A stretch of 57,689 nt of DNA from an uncultured Candidatus Saccharibacteria bacterium (lineage in GTDB: Bacteria; Patescibacteriota; Saccharimonadia; Saccharimonadales; Saccharimonadaceae), in the NCBI GenBank assembly GCA_946537195.1, contig CAMNFE010000002.1, positions 1-57,689 of the forward strand. Reading direction: 5' to 3'. The position numbers and the translations under genes are program-made. The notes under the pieces were generated by a model. It did no database searches and was not told the DNA's origin. It saw only the letters and a list, made by a program, of their open reading frames with translations. Shown piece after piece: positions 8,302 to 16,999 of this stretch. Every line of letters starts with the position of its first letter. Positions within the stretch are counted from its first letter, which is position 1.

Positions 8302-9103
8302 TCTTTTCGAAATGCTCAGCTATACATTCCTACTTCGCGCATTTATAGCAGGCATAGTCATTGCTCTCTGCGCCGCCTTAATTGGATCAAGCATAGTCTT
8401 ACGCAGACAATCTATGATTGGCGACGGCTTGTCCCATGTTGCCTTTGGATCCGCCGCCATCGCAGTCGTACTTGGTTTTTCTCCTTTAGAATTTTCTATT
8501 CCAATCGTAGTATTGGCATCGATATTTATTCTTCGACTCAATCAAAATGTCAAAATCAATGGCGATGCCGCCATAGCTGTTCTATCCGCTTCTGCTCTCG
8601 CTCTCGGAACATTTTTAATATCCATCAATCAAGGTACTAATATTGATCTGAACGCATATCTCTTCGGCAGTATTTTAGCCATTGATTCTCATGACCTCAT
8701 TCTTTGTCTTATTCTCGGAACGGCTATCCTCTTCACTTTCCTTCTTTTCCGTCGTCAAATTTTTGCTATTACTTTTGACGAAAATTTTGCCAAAGCCATT
8801 GGCATTAAAACCAATCTCTATAACACCATTCTTGCCATTTTATGTTCATTGGTAGTTGTTATTGGCATGCGCATGCTGGGTGCTCTTTTAATCTCAAGCC
8901 TTATTATCTTTCCATGCTTATCAGCGCTATATCTTAGCAAAAGTTTTCGAGCTAATTTAATTATTTCATCATTAATATCAATCATTGCATTTATTATTGG
9001 TTTCACCTTATCTTATGCGTTTAGTACTCCAACTGGCGCCACAATTGTACTCGTCAATCTTTTAATCCTAATACTCTGTTGGATATATAATAAAATAAGA
9101 TGA
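8291..9103 (+). CDS. znuB: Zinc ABC transporter permease
   Basis: An ABC-3 family permease of about 270 residues with eight or nine predicted membrane helices. The motif GDGLSHVAFGSAA near residue 45 is the typical conserved loop of this family. The start at ATG 8291 lies inside the end of znuC and is preceded by AGGAG; an earlier ATG in frame would lie deep within znuC. Forms the membrane channel of the zinc importer. Its stop overlaps the next gene's ATG (ATGA). Confidence 0.92.
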   Translation: MLTSLFEMLSYTFLLRAFIAGIVIALCAALIGSSIVLRRQSMIGDGLSHVAFGSAAIAVVLGFSPLEFSIPIVVLASIFILRLNQNVKINGDAAIAVLSASALALGTFLISINQGTNIDLNAYLFGSILAIDSHDLILCLILGTAILFTFLLFRRQIFAITFDENFAKAIGIKTNLYNTILAILCSLVVVIGMRMLGALLISSLIIFPCLSALYLSKSFRANLIISSLISIIAFIIGFTLSYAFSTPTGATIVLVNLLILILCWIYNKIR

Positions 9104-9864
9104 CTAGCATTAAATATTACAGTTCATTCGATCAGGATTTCTCGGAAAGCAAACAGCAAGATTACAAACTCCCGAATGATTACGAATGGATAAATCGAAA
9201 AATATCGCATCGCATTGCGTCTGCTATTCTTTATCTGTTTATCATTATATTTGTTTTTTGTTACCAAAAAATCTACGCTCGCGTCAAGATCATAAACAAA
9301 AAAGCGCTCAAAAAAGCCAAAAAAAGCGGCTATTTCATTTATTCTAGCCACACTCAAGTATTTGGCGACGTCGTTAACCACTTTATAACAACCTTTCCGA
9401 AACGACCATACTTAATATGTAGTCCTGCCAATCTCGGCATCGTAGCAGTAGGAAAATATCTTCCACTTGCCGGCGCTCTTCCTATTCCAGACAATCTCCA
9501 TCAGCTACAATCCTTTAACGCCGCAGTTAAAACCAGAATTGAGCAAGGTAGCCCCGTCATTACTTACCCCGAAGCCCACGTTTGGCCATGGTATACCGGA
9601 ATTCGCCCAATGAGTCTTGCTGCTTTTCATTTTCCCGCAACAATCGATGCACCAGTTTTTGTTGCAACCACGACATACCAAAAATCAACCTTCCGCAAAA
9701 AGCCAAAAATAACTATATATATTGACGGCCCAATTCAATATGACCATTCCCTGTCACGCAAAGAAAAAATGCAAACCATCAAACAAAAAGTCGAAAAAAC
9801 AATGAAAAATTGTGCCACTAAATACAATACCTATACTTATATAGAATATAAACCTAAAGATTAG
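9100..9864 (+). CDS. PlsC-like acyltransferase, divergent
   Basis: A 254-residue membrane-associated protein with one helix (about 38-58) followed by an LPLAT/PlsC-like domain. The catalytic motif reads SSHTQVFGD, with five rather than four residues between His and Asp, and the acceptor-binding block reads YPEAHVWPW where the family has FPEGTR-like sequence. It starts in an ATGA overlap with znuB, so it may be co-transcribed with the zinc importer although the function seems unrelated. It is tail-to-tail with another PlsC-like gene (9861-10724) whose stop overlaps. Likely transfers an acyl group to a lipid or glycolipid; activity is uncertain because of the altered motif. Confidence 0.7.
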   Translation: MTSIKYYSSFDQDFSESKQQDYKLPNDYEWINRKISHRIASAILYLFIIIFVFCYQKIYARVKIINKKALKKAKKSGYFIYSSHTQVFGDVVNHFITTFPKRPYLICSPANLGIVAVGKYLPLAGALPIPDNLHQLQSFNAAVKTRIEQGSPVITYPEAHVWPWYTGIRPMSLAAFHFPATIDAPVFVATTTYQKSTFRKKPKITIYIDGPIQYDHSLSRKEKMQTIKQKVEKTMKNCATKYNTYTYIEYKPKD

Positions 9865-10724
9865 CTTTCTCTGAGCCCTGCAATATCATCTTTCGAAAAA
9901 CTATAATCCAATTTTTTGCCATAGGCTTTCTCATAGGCCTCAACTCTCTGAGCATAATCCTTCGCTGCCATTTCTTTACTATTCTCTTTCACGCTTTTAT
10001 GCTCATCCGGATAAATCGGATCCAACACGTGTGCTACGAATTTTAACAAGTTAAATTGATCGTTGTCTTTCTTGCCAGTATCAATTATCTCTACGAAAAT
10101 CGGCACAACCGGCGCTTTCGCCATTGCTGCAAACATATATGAACCCCTCTTGCATGGACGAGGCTTGCGATAGTTGTACCACATTTCTTCTTCCGGATAT
10201 ATCAAAACAAACTCACCATTATCAGTTAATTCTTTCAATTCTGGCACAAATTCCTTCGTAATATAATTTGGCCCTTTGCGCAGCGGCAAAGTATTAACAT
10301 TGTTCATAAAGTAGCCAATCAGACCTGGCATAGCAACGTTAGTTTCTTGAATTACAATATATGGAGTTTTATGGAATTTCTTTTTAATCACTTTTCGCGG
10401 AATCATACTGTCGCAGTGATTAAAATGATTACACGTTACAATTGCACCTTTTTTAATTTTATTGAGTTTCTCTAATCCCTCAATTTTAATTGAAGAACTC
10501 ATTATAGCGCCCATCATTGATTGCATTGCTACGGCGCCTCGACTTCTCAAAAAAAACTTAACTTTATGATTCTTACGAAAATCTTTAAAGTTATTGATCG
10601 CCTGCTCTGCTTCTTCGTCCGACATTGTCGGATCGTCAACTTCAACTTTCTTGTTGTATTCTTCGTTTTTTAAATTTTTCTGAATATTTTTAATTACAGG
10701 AGTCTTATCGCCGCCAATTACCAT
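9861..10724 (-). CDS. 1-acyl-glycerol-3-phosphate acyltransferase-like
   Basis: A 287-residue PlsC-family protein. The canonical HX4D motif is in CNHFNHCDS (about residue 100) and the second block is YPEEEMW, followed by a conserved KRGSYMFA. No membrane helix is obvious apart from an amphipathic N-terminal part. It is the last gene of a tight row with two GT8 glycosyltransferases (1 and 4 nt gaps), suggesting that acylation and glycosylation act on the same envelope lipid. The 3' ends of this gene and the opposite acyltransferase overlap. Confidence 0.82.
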   Translation of the reverse strand: MVIGGDKTPVIKNIQKNLKNEEYNKKVEVDDPTMSDEEAEQAINNFKDFRKNHKVKFFLRSRGAVAMQSMMGAIMSSSIKIEGLEKLNKIKKGAIVTCNHFNHCDSMIPRKVIKKKFHKTPYIVIQETNVAMPGLIGYFMNNVNTLPLRKGPNYITKEFVPELKELTDNGEFVLIYPEEEMWYNYRKPRPCKRGSYMFAAMAKAPVVPIFVEIIDTGKKDNDQFNLLKFVAHVLDPIYPDEHKSVKENSKEMAAKDYAQRVEAYEKAYGKKLDYSFSKDDIAGLRES

Positions 10725-10725
10725 A

Positions 10726-11673
10726 TTAATTTTCCTTCATTACGGTCTTAAAAGTAACTTCATTTCCTAATATCTCCGTCACGCGGTCTGCCATTTGTTG
10801 CAATCTTTTTTCGTCACCTTTTTTATCCCAGCGCGAAAAAGCTTTCTTCTCGCGTTGAATGTCTCTCAAAAATGCCGATTCGTTCGCATACTTCCAGAAA
10901 TGCTCTTCATACATCGTTCCATCATAATGCCATGGCTTAAAGAATAAGTTAAAGTGAACTATCATTGGATTGCGAATCCTCTCCTGAGTTGGCGTTGGCA
11001 TAGCATTCCAAATTGCATCAAGAAAAACAATCCTTCCACGGCACATCGCATTTAAATAATCCTGATCTGGCGCAACGGTATCAAAATCAAAAGTGTTCAA
11101 AAGATACAAGAAATGCTCAACAAACTCTTCTTCGCGCATCTTTTCAAAGTTCATCAACAGCACGCCTGAATTAATATATTTGAAACGATTTATGCCCACA
11201 ACTTGTTCAAAATAATCGCCAAACAATCTATTATCGTAAGTCGACATGTCTGGACAAGCCGCTATGAGATTGTTGTCTAGATTTATTTTAAATAACTCTG
11301 CTACATCTCCTAGCACAACGATATCACTATCTAAATAAATGCCCTTATCATAGTCTTTAAACATTTCTGGCAAGAATATACGATAATAGATAGTCGGAGT
11401 AAAATAGTCTCCCTTCAAACGCGTTTCTTTACGGTCTGAAATGCCGCTCAATTTGTCCTTCATTTCCGTCATGAATATCTTTACATTCTCATGACCTTCT
11501 CCTAAAGCTTTCAGGCGATTAATCGTCTTTTTACGCATGTCATGGTACACAACATGAATATGGTAGTCATATTCTTTATTAGTATGATCTATCAAGGATG
11601 TTATAGCGATTGCGAGATAAGGCGCATATTTTTCATCGGCCGAAAAGAACACCGGAACAGTCAGTTTACTCAT
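10726..11673 (-). CDS. Glycosyltransferase family 8
   Basis: A 315-residue GT8. N-terminal VPVFFSADEKYAPYLAIAI resembles the nucleotide-sugar binding start of the family; the metal-binding DxD is in YLDSDIVV; PDQDYLN and the late VHFN-KPW (His for metal/donor) are also typical. Retaining enzymes of this type add glucose or galactose to lipids or lipopolysaccharide-like acceptors. Cytosolic, without membrane helices. It lies between a second GT8 and a PlsC-like gene with 4-nt and 1-nt gaps, so one operon is likely. Confidence 0.88.
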   Translation of the reverse strand: MSKLTVPVFFSADEKYAPYLAIAITSLIDHTNKEYDYHIHVVYHDMRKKTINRLKALGEGHENVKIFMTEMKDKLSGISDRKETRLKGDYFTPTIYYRIFLPEMFKDYDKGIYLDSDIVVLGDVAELFKINLDNNLIAACPDMSTYDNRLFGDYFEQVVGINRFKYINSGVLLMNFEKMREEEFVEHFLYLLNTFDFDTVAPDQDYLNAMCRGRIVFLDAIWNAMPTPTQERIRNPMIVHFNLFFKPWHYDGTMYEEHFWKYANESAFLRDIQREKKAFSRWDKKGDEKRLQQMADRVTEILGNEVTFKTVMKEN

Positions 11674-11677
11674 TTTT

Positions 11678-12490
11678 TTATTTAACCCTACCCTTAACTT
11701 TCAAATATTCATCTAACACATCATCAAATGCGTGGCACTTAAGTACGCTATGCAGTTTGTCGATATTCCAAGGTTTAATTTTCTGCGTATGAAAAATCGG
11801 CCAAAATCTGAACGTGGTTGAAAAATGCCTGAATACCGTTTCGTCAGTTTCGCGTTTTTGTTCGTTAAACTTTCGATCAACAATTTTCTTCTTGCGCGAA
11901 TAGATATTTAAAGAAGTTTGATCTGGAAGTAGCATTTTAGTACGTGCAATGCGTCGACGAGTACGCCAAAACAGTCCCGTTTTTCGAATTAAATCTAGGT
12001 TCAACAAAAGTACGCCTGAATTCATATATGTTTTTTGGAAAATACTCGTACGAATCCAATGCTGCCCATAATAGTCGACTGCCCCAACCAGTTCGTAATC
12101 ATCATTATTGATTTTATAAAGCTCATATGGATCTTTTAGCGCTACCACATCAGAATCAAGATATAATATCTTTTTTGGCAATTCTTTTACCTTGTCGGCA
12201 TATAGTCGCAATAAACAATACGGCGTAAAAAATGTTTTTATATTTGCCTTTGGTACATCTGCATTAAACGCTTCCGTCGCATCAATAAGTTTTACTGAAT
12301 GGCGTTCATCTTTAGTCTTTAAAATCTTTTCCAAGTTCTTTATTGCACTTTCCGGAATATCTTTATATCCTCTCAAGCGCATCGTCATAACATAAATATT
12401 TAGCGGCCTAGATGTATGTTTCGCTAAAGATAAGGTCGAAATAATCAACCCATCAATGATATTTTTGTCACCACAATACAAAATATTCAT
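11678..12490 (-). CDS. Glycosyltransferase family 8
   Basis: A 270-residue GT8 paralogue. The DxD motif is in LYLDSDVVAL, the second conserved block is LLPDQTSLN, and KPWN near the C-terminus matches the family's HxxxKPW region. TAGAAT lies 7 nt upstream of the ATG, so this gene appears to start its own leaderless transcript that continues into the next GT8 and PlsC genes. Likely adds a sugar to the same acceptor as its neighbour. Confidence 0.86.
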   Translation of the reverse strand: MNILYCGDKNIIDGLIISTLSLAKHTSRPLNIYVMTMRLRGYKDIPESAIKNLEKILKTKDERHSVKLIDATEAFNADVPKANIKTFFTPYCLLRLYADKVKELPKKILYLDSDVVALKDPYELYKINNDDYELVGAVDYYGQHWIRTSIFQKTYMNSGVLLLNLDLIRKTGLFWRTRRRIARTKMLLPDQTSLNIYSRKKKIVDRKFNEQKRETDETVFRHFSTTFRFWPIFHTQKIKPWNIDKLHSVLKCHAFDDVLDEYLKVKGRVK

Positions 12491-12529
12491 AATAGCTATT
12501 CTAATTATATCAAAAAGCCAGTTAGCTCG

Positions 12530-12754
12530 CTATTGGTGGCTCTCGATATATTCAACAATATCGCCTACTGTATGCAAATCTTTAACATCTTTATCGGCGA
12601 TTTCGACTTTATACTCATCTTCAAAAGCCGTCACTAAATCAACTAGATCTAGCGATTCGATGTCTAAATCATTTAATAGATTCGTTTCTTTATTAATTTT
12701 GCTCGCATCTATTTCTAGAGTATTAGCAATTATTTCAATAACCTTCTTTTCCAT
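12530..12754 (-). CDS. acpP: Acyl carrier protein
   Basis: A 74-residue acidic four-helix acyl carrier protein. Ser34 in DIESLDLVDL is the expected 4'-phosphopantetheine attachment site. It overlaps the 3' end of the acyl ligase gene by 20 nt. No fatty acid synthase genes are near, so this carrier probably receives scavenged fatty acids from the ligase and delivers them to the acyltransferases downstream. Confidence 0.93.
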   Translation of the reverse strand: MEKKVIEIIANTLEIDASKINKETNLLNDLDIESLDLVDLVTAFEDEYKVEIADKDVKDLHTVGDIVEYIESHQ

Positions 12755-14327
12755 CTTTTTCTTCCCTTATTGTTTTGTCTCTTAAAATCTTTCCGTTATT
12801 ATTCCTCGGAAACTCACTTGTTCGAAGTCTCACAAAAGCTATTTGGCGATTCTTTGGTTTTCCTTTATTATACTCTCCTATCAATTCATCGAAATATTCT
12901 TGATCACCCATGTATTTTCTATTTGGATATACCGAAACAATTATCCTATTGTCGTCCTGATAGGCAATCACTTCTACCACACCTATGTCGCGCGCTAGTT
13001 CTGTCTCAATTTCCTCTGGGCTGACGTTTTCGCCATTGCTCAAAATGATAAGGTTCTTTTTCCTACCAGTAATATACAAAAATCCATCTTCATCTAATCT
13101 TCCTAAATCACCAGTAAAGAAATGTCCATTTCGCAATACTTGTTCCGTAGCCTTGCGATCTTTATAATACTCATTCATCACAACATCGCCCGATACAACA
13201 ATCTCGCCATCGATTATCGAAACATTTACATCGCGACATATCTGCCCCACACTGCCATCACGTTTATAATGATTTCGATTCACGGCAACCACAGGGGAAC
13301 ATTCCGTAATTCCATATCCAACCAATACTTCAATCCCGATACTGCGGAACCACTCAACATACTTAACATCTAGCGCAGCTCCGCCACAGATAATATAGTT
13401 TACGTTTCCGCCAAATTCTTCCAGAATTGACTTGAAAAACTTTTTTCTCCAATCGATACCAATTTTTTGCAATGCATTACTGATTTTAATACCGCGCTCA
13501 AGTCTTTTGTCTCTCTTCTCTCTGCGCGCCGTACGCCATATTTGGCGGTACATCGTCTCGACTACCATTGGCACCGCAAAAATCGTATCTGGTCTTCCGT
13601 CCTTAAAATCATCCATCAAATGTTTTAAACTGCCAGAAATAAAAGTATCGCAACCGTAATAGAAAGGCATTAATAGTGAAGTGACAAAACCGAAAGCATG
13701 GTGATAAGGCAAGAAACTAGCCGCCCTACCCGCCGGACTATACAACGAAGCTGCACCGTACAAATCCGCCATAATACTTTTTTGCGATAGCATTACAGCT
13801 TTTCCGTAACCCGTAGTACCAGAAGTAAAGAAAATCATCGCACACTTTTCTACGTCTTGAACATTTTTATTATGTACTTTTTTGCCAATCTTCAAATAAT
13901 CATCCATCTCCTCAAGAGGATAGCTTTCACGAAATATCTCGCCCATTTTTTCGCAATAGTTCAAAGAATAATAGACGGCTGAAACGTGGGTCTGTTTTAA
14001 TTCTTTACTTATCAACTCTAGATCGGAATCTTTATCTAGGGCCACACAGATATTACCGCTCACTATAATAGCAAGAGCCGTAATAAACCATTCGTAAGAG
14101 TTCTCGCCAATTACCGCAATATTTTTATTCTGGTAATTAGCATAAAAATATCCGCTTAATAGTTTTATATCTTTATAAACATCTGCAAAGCTTTTATGGA
14201 AAATCTTGCCGTCTTCCCTCCAAGATATAGCAGTTTTCTTCGTTTCCTTTCTCAGCTCAATCAATTCCGCCAAACTTGTTAATTTTGGCACATCATAATA
14301 ATCGTAATTAGTTTCTAGTTGTTTCAC
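12735..14327 (-). CDS. Acyl-ACP/acyl-CoA ligase (AMP-binding)
   Basis: An ANL-superfamily enzyme of about 530 residues. P-loop FFTSGTTGYGKAV, the GYGITECSPV block, the hinge region TGDLGRLDEDGFLYITGRKK and the C-terminal NGKILRDK lysine are present. I place the start at GTG 14325-14327: TATAAT (14337-14342) ends 9 nt upstream, so codons before it would not be transcribed. It activates a fatty acid as acyl-adenylate and loads it on a thiol; the overlapping ACP gene makes ACP the likely acceptor. Upstream residues of a longer open frame are low complexity and not protein-like. Confidence 0.85.
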   Translation of the reverse strand: MKQLETNYDYYDVPKLTSLAELIELRKETKKTAISWREDGKIFHKSFADVYKDIKLLSGYFYANYQNKNIAVIGENSYEWFITALAIIVSGNICVALDKDSDLELISKELKQTHVSAVYYSLNYCEKMGEIFRESYPLEEMDDYLKIGKKVHNKNVQDVEKCAMIFFTSGTTGYGKAVMLSQKSIMADLYGAASLYSPAGRAASFLPYHHAFGFVTSLLMPFYYGCDTFISGSLKHLMDDFKDGRPDTIFAVPMVVETMYRQIWRTARREKRDKRLERGIKISNALQKIGIDWRKKFFKSILEEFGGNVNYIICGGAALDVKYVEWFRSIGIEVLVGYGITECSPVVAVNRNHYKRDGSVGQICRDVNVSIIDGEIVVSGDVVMNEYYKDRKATEQVLRNGHFFTGDLGRLDEDGFLYITGRKKNLIILSNGENVSPEEIETELARDIGVVEVIAYQDDNRIIVSVYPNRKYMGDQEYFDELIGEYNKGKPKNRQIAFVRLRTSEFPRNNNGKILRDKTIREEKDGKEGY

Positions 14328-14439
14328 AGTACTTATATTATATAATAAACACCTGTTATAGGGGGTAATTTTCGATATGCTTATGCTAAAATATAAACAT
14401 ATGAACAATAAAAAACAGCGTCTTAGGAGAAGTTAAGCA

Positions 14440-16338
14440 ATGTTTCTTCCCGATAAAAGACAGGTGATTGTTTTTATTGTTCCGATGCTTTCCCTTGTAG
14501 GTATTCTTCTCGCCGTAGCTATAGTCATCAATACGACCGACCAAACAGTCCCGACCGTCCCGCAGCCTAATCAGACTGCCCATCTTGAGTGCACCAAAGA
14601 AGAAGATTATTGCACCTACACACACGAAAACAAAGAGTATCTCGTATATAATGGCCCATACAAAAAAGAATACGACCTTCAGTTTTTTAATCTCAACATC
14701 CCTTATCAACGCGGTGACTTTGGAAGCGCTTACGATATCATACAAAAATCAATTACAGATAAATTCATTATCGCTAACTATGCCGAATATCAAGATTTTT
14801 GCAAAAATAATAATCTCAAACAAAAATATACCGACAACAACAAAAAATATCTCATTTACTACTACAATACTAAGATTACCGACGACTTAAGCACCAAAGA
14901 AGACGACTATCCCTATAACATAAACGCCGACTTAGGTGCACTTACAATCAAAGACCAAAAAGCTACTCTATTCATTTGGGATATTGCCGAAACGTATACT
15001 GGAGCCAACAGGCAAATCTATGCAGATGAGTCTGTAGCTAAAACCGTTGCATACTCCATCATAGTGCCAACCGATGAAGAAGTAGATAGCCACGAAATAA
15101 AACCATTAATGTATCGCACCGACTACAACGAAATGCTCAATCGAAATCCAATGAGTGGATATAGCTTTACATACGACGACAATAAACAGTTAGCCTCCAA
15201 ACTCTACATTAATAGCAAAAACAAAGAGTTGAATACTATCATCAATAACTCGATCGACGCGCTTTCGTCCCAACATACAGTAGAAATCGCCAACCCATAT
15301 TACTTAGAAGACGAAAAGCAAGAAATTACCGAAACAAGAACCTTCGATTTTATTAGCTCTATCCAAAAGGAACAATCCCATCATCAAAAGATACATTATG
15401 TAGCATATACCCCTAAATTAACTGTCCATTATGATCGACAAAAATACGGCAAAAAAGATATAACAACAATAACCCATTCCAAGGCAAATGACAGATCAGA
15501 AATATTTAAGGACTTTTTAGACAGTGCAGGTATCAGTTACGTAACCTCACTCAATGACCACCGTATTTCTATAGACAAAACATCAGAAAGCTTCATTATT
15601 AAAGCGAACCCTACTAAGAAAGATGAAGAGTCAGACCTAAAGCACATTAGTCTTTATATTGATAACCGAAATTTTCTTATCCAAAAGGCCGTTTATAGCT
15701 ATAGCGACGAAGAAGTCATATACTCCTTTAACTATTCCCAAGAAGTCATTACTATGCCCGACGGAATCTACGAGGAAACGATGCAACCAGCTTTTGCAAA
15801 ACCGATTATTTACCTCTACCCTACCAAAACGACAAATGTGACAGTTAAACTTGGCCATCCGGAGCTCCTTTCAACTAGTTATCCAAAGTACAATAACGGT
15901 TGGACCGTTCGCGCAGAACCATCCGGAAAACTTATCGACAAGAAGACTGGACGCGAGCTATATTCGCTATATTGGGAAGGAAACAATAGCAATGCTAAAG
16001 TCGAAAAAGACGGTTTTATTATAAAAGGCAAAGATACTGCCAAATTTCTCGAAGAAAAACTAGCTAAACTCGGTTTAACTGCTCGTGAGGCCGAAGAATT
16101 TATCATCTACTGGCTTCCAAAAATGGAAAAGAATAAATATAACTACATTCGTTTCCAAACTAGCGAACAAATCAACAGCTACATGCCATTAAACGTATCG
16201 CCAAAACCAGACACCGTCATCCGCGTTTTTATGGCTTTTAAGCCTCTTCAATATAAAATTAATGTTACTGAACAAAAGTTACCTACTGCAGAACGTAAGG
16301 GTTTCACCGTTGTGGAGTGGGGAGGTACGGAGTTATAA
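14440..16338 (+). CDS. Large surface protein with IYLYP-WGG domain
   Basis: A 632-residue membrane-anchored protein. One N-terminal helix (about 9-30) is followed by a long extracellular region without recognisable family. The last 190 residues are a domain that starts near KPIIYLYPTKT, contains YPKYNNGW and YWLPKM, and ends in FTVVEWGGTEL. The same domain forms most of the protein at 34142-35014. AGGAG lies 12 nt upstream of the ATG and a TGCTAAAAT box lies further upstream. A second membrane protein follows after 3 nt. Function unknown; the domain looks like a conserved extracellular module. Confidence 0.8.
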   Translation: MFLPDKRQVIVFIVPMLSLVGILLAVAIVINTTDQTVPTVPQPNQTAHLECTKEEDYCTYTHENKEYLVYNGPYKKEYDLQFFNLNIPYQRGDFGSAYDIIQKSITDKFIIANYAEYQDFCKNNNLKQKYTDNNKKYLIYYYNTKITDDLSTKEDDYPYNINADLGALTIKDQKATLFIWDIAETYTGANRQIYADESVAKTVAYSIIVPTDEEVDSHEIKPLMYRTDYNEMLNRNPMSGYSFTYDDNKQLASKLYINSKNKELNTIINNSIDALSSQHTVEIANPYYLEDEKQEITETRTFDFISSIQKEQSHHQKIHYVAYTPKLTVHYDRQKYGKKDITTITHSKANDRSEIFKDFLDSAGISYVTSLNDHRISIDKTSESFIIKANPTKKDEESDLKHISLYIDNRNFLIQKAVYSYSDEEVIYSFNYSQEVITMPDGIYEETMQPAFAKPIIYLYPTKTTNVTVKLGHPELLSTSYPKYNNGWTVRAEPSGKLIDKKTGRELYSLYWEGNNSNAKVEKDGFIIKGKDTAKFLEEKLAKLGLTAREAEEFIIYWLPKMEKNKYNYIRFQTSEQINSYMPLNVSPKPDTVIRVFMAFKPLQYKINVTEQKLPTAERKGFTVVEWGGTEL

Positions 16339-16341
16339 ATT

Positions 16342-16869
16342 ATGCGCCCTACTTTTTCAGCTAAACTTTCAATCATAGCTGCCATCTTATTGCTACTCGT
16401 CATTGGCGGAGGAGCATATTGGCTTTATTCCAACGGCAATTTTTCGCACGAGCAAAATACTGAATCAAGCGAAATTGCCATCAAATACGAGCTGCAAACA
16501 CATGAATATTACCCCCTCGACAAACTTAACCATCGGCAATTCCATATTGAATCCGAAAGTGATTTAGAAGCATTTTATTCCCTTTTTTCTGATAAGTTAG
16601 AAGTCAATCCTGAATATCTAAAAGGTAATGATATTTTTATTAAAGTAGCCCCCGCAAGCTCAGGAAGTATTAAGCATACTCTTAAAGACGTTAATTTCGA
16701 TAACAATACCGTAAACTTCATAATTAGCACTGAGTCTCCAGAAGTCGGAACGGACGATATGGCTTTTTGGTATTTTGTTGCAGTTATTCCAAGAGATAAA
16801 CTCAAAAATATTGACACATCCGATTGGATAAAACCATCTACAATAGACAACAAAAAATGGAGCCGTTGA
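16342..16869 (+). CDS. Membrane-anchored protein, unknown
   Basis: A 175-residue protein with an N-terminal helix (about 9-29) and an extracellular part of mixed alpha/beta character. No family recognised. It starts 3 nt after the large surface protein, so the two form an operon. Its last codons and TGA stop (AGC CGT TGA) lie inside the 3' end of a tRNA-Thr gene on the opposite strand. Confidence 0.7.
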   Translation: MRPTFSAKLSIIAAILLLLVIGGGAYWLYSNGNFSHEQNTESSEIAIKYELQTHEYYPLDKLNHRQFHIESESDLEAFYSLFSDKLEVNPEYLKGNDIFIKVAPASSGSIKHTLKDVNFDNNTVNFIISTESPEVGTDDMAFWYFVAVIPRDKLKNIDTSDWIKPSTIDNKKWSR

Positions 16870-16933
16870 CTGGGATCGAACCAGCGACCTGCTCGTTACG
16901 AATGAGCTGCTCTGCCAGCTGAGCTACAACGGC
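16858..16933 (-). tRNA. tRNA-Thr(CGT)
   Basis: Cloverleaf on the minus strand: acceptor GCCGTTG/CAACGGC, D arm GCTC...GAGC, anticodon loop TTCGTAA (anticodon CGT), T arm CTGG-TTCGATC-CCAG, U73 and an encoded CCA. The 31:39 position is a mismatch (A-C). U73 is usual in Gram-positive threonine tRNAs. The CCA end overlaps 12 nt of the converging protein gene. Confidence 0.92.
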
Positions 16934-16957
16934 GTCCGTAAGCAGTATTATACCACA

Positions 16958-16993
16958 ATAAAACAAAAGAGCCCAGCGATACGCTGAGCTCTT
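16958..16993 (-). terminator. Terminator after 17000-17899 gene
   Basis: AGAGCTCAGCG/CGCTGGGCTCT stem on the minus strand, followed by TTTTGTTTT. It sits directly after the stop of the minus-strand gene and before tRNA-Thr. Confidence 0.8.
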
Positions 16994-16999
16994 TACCGA

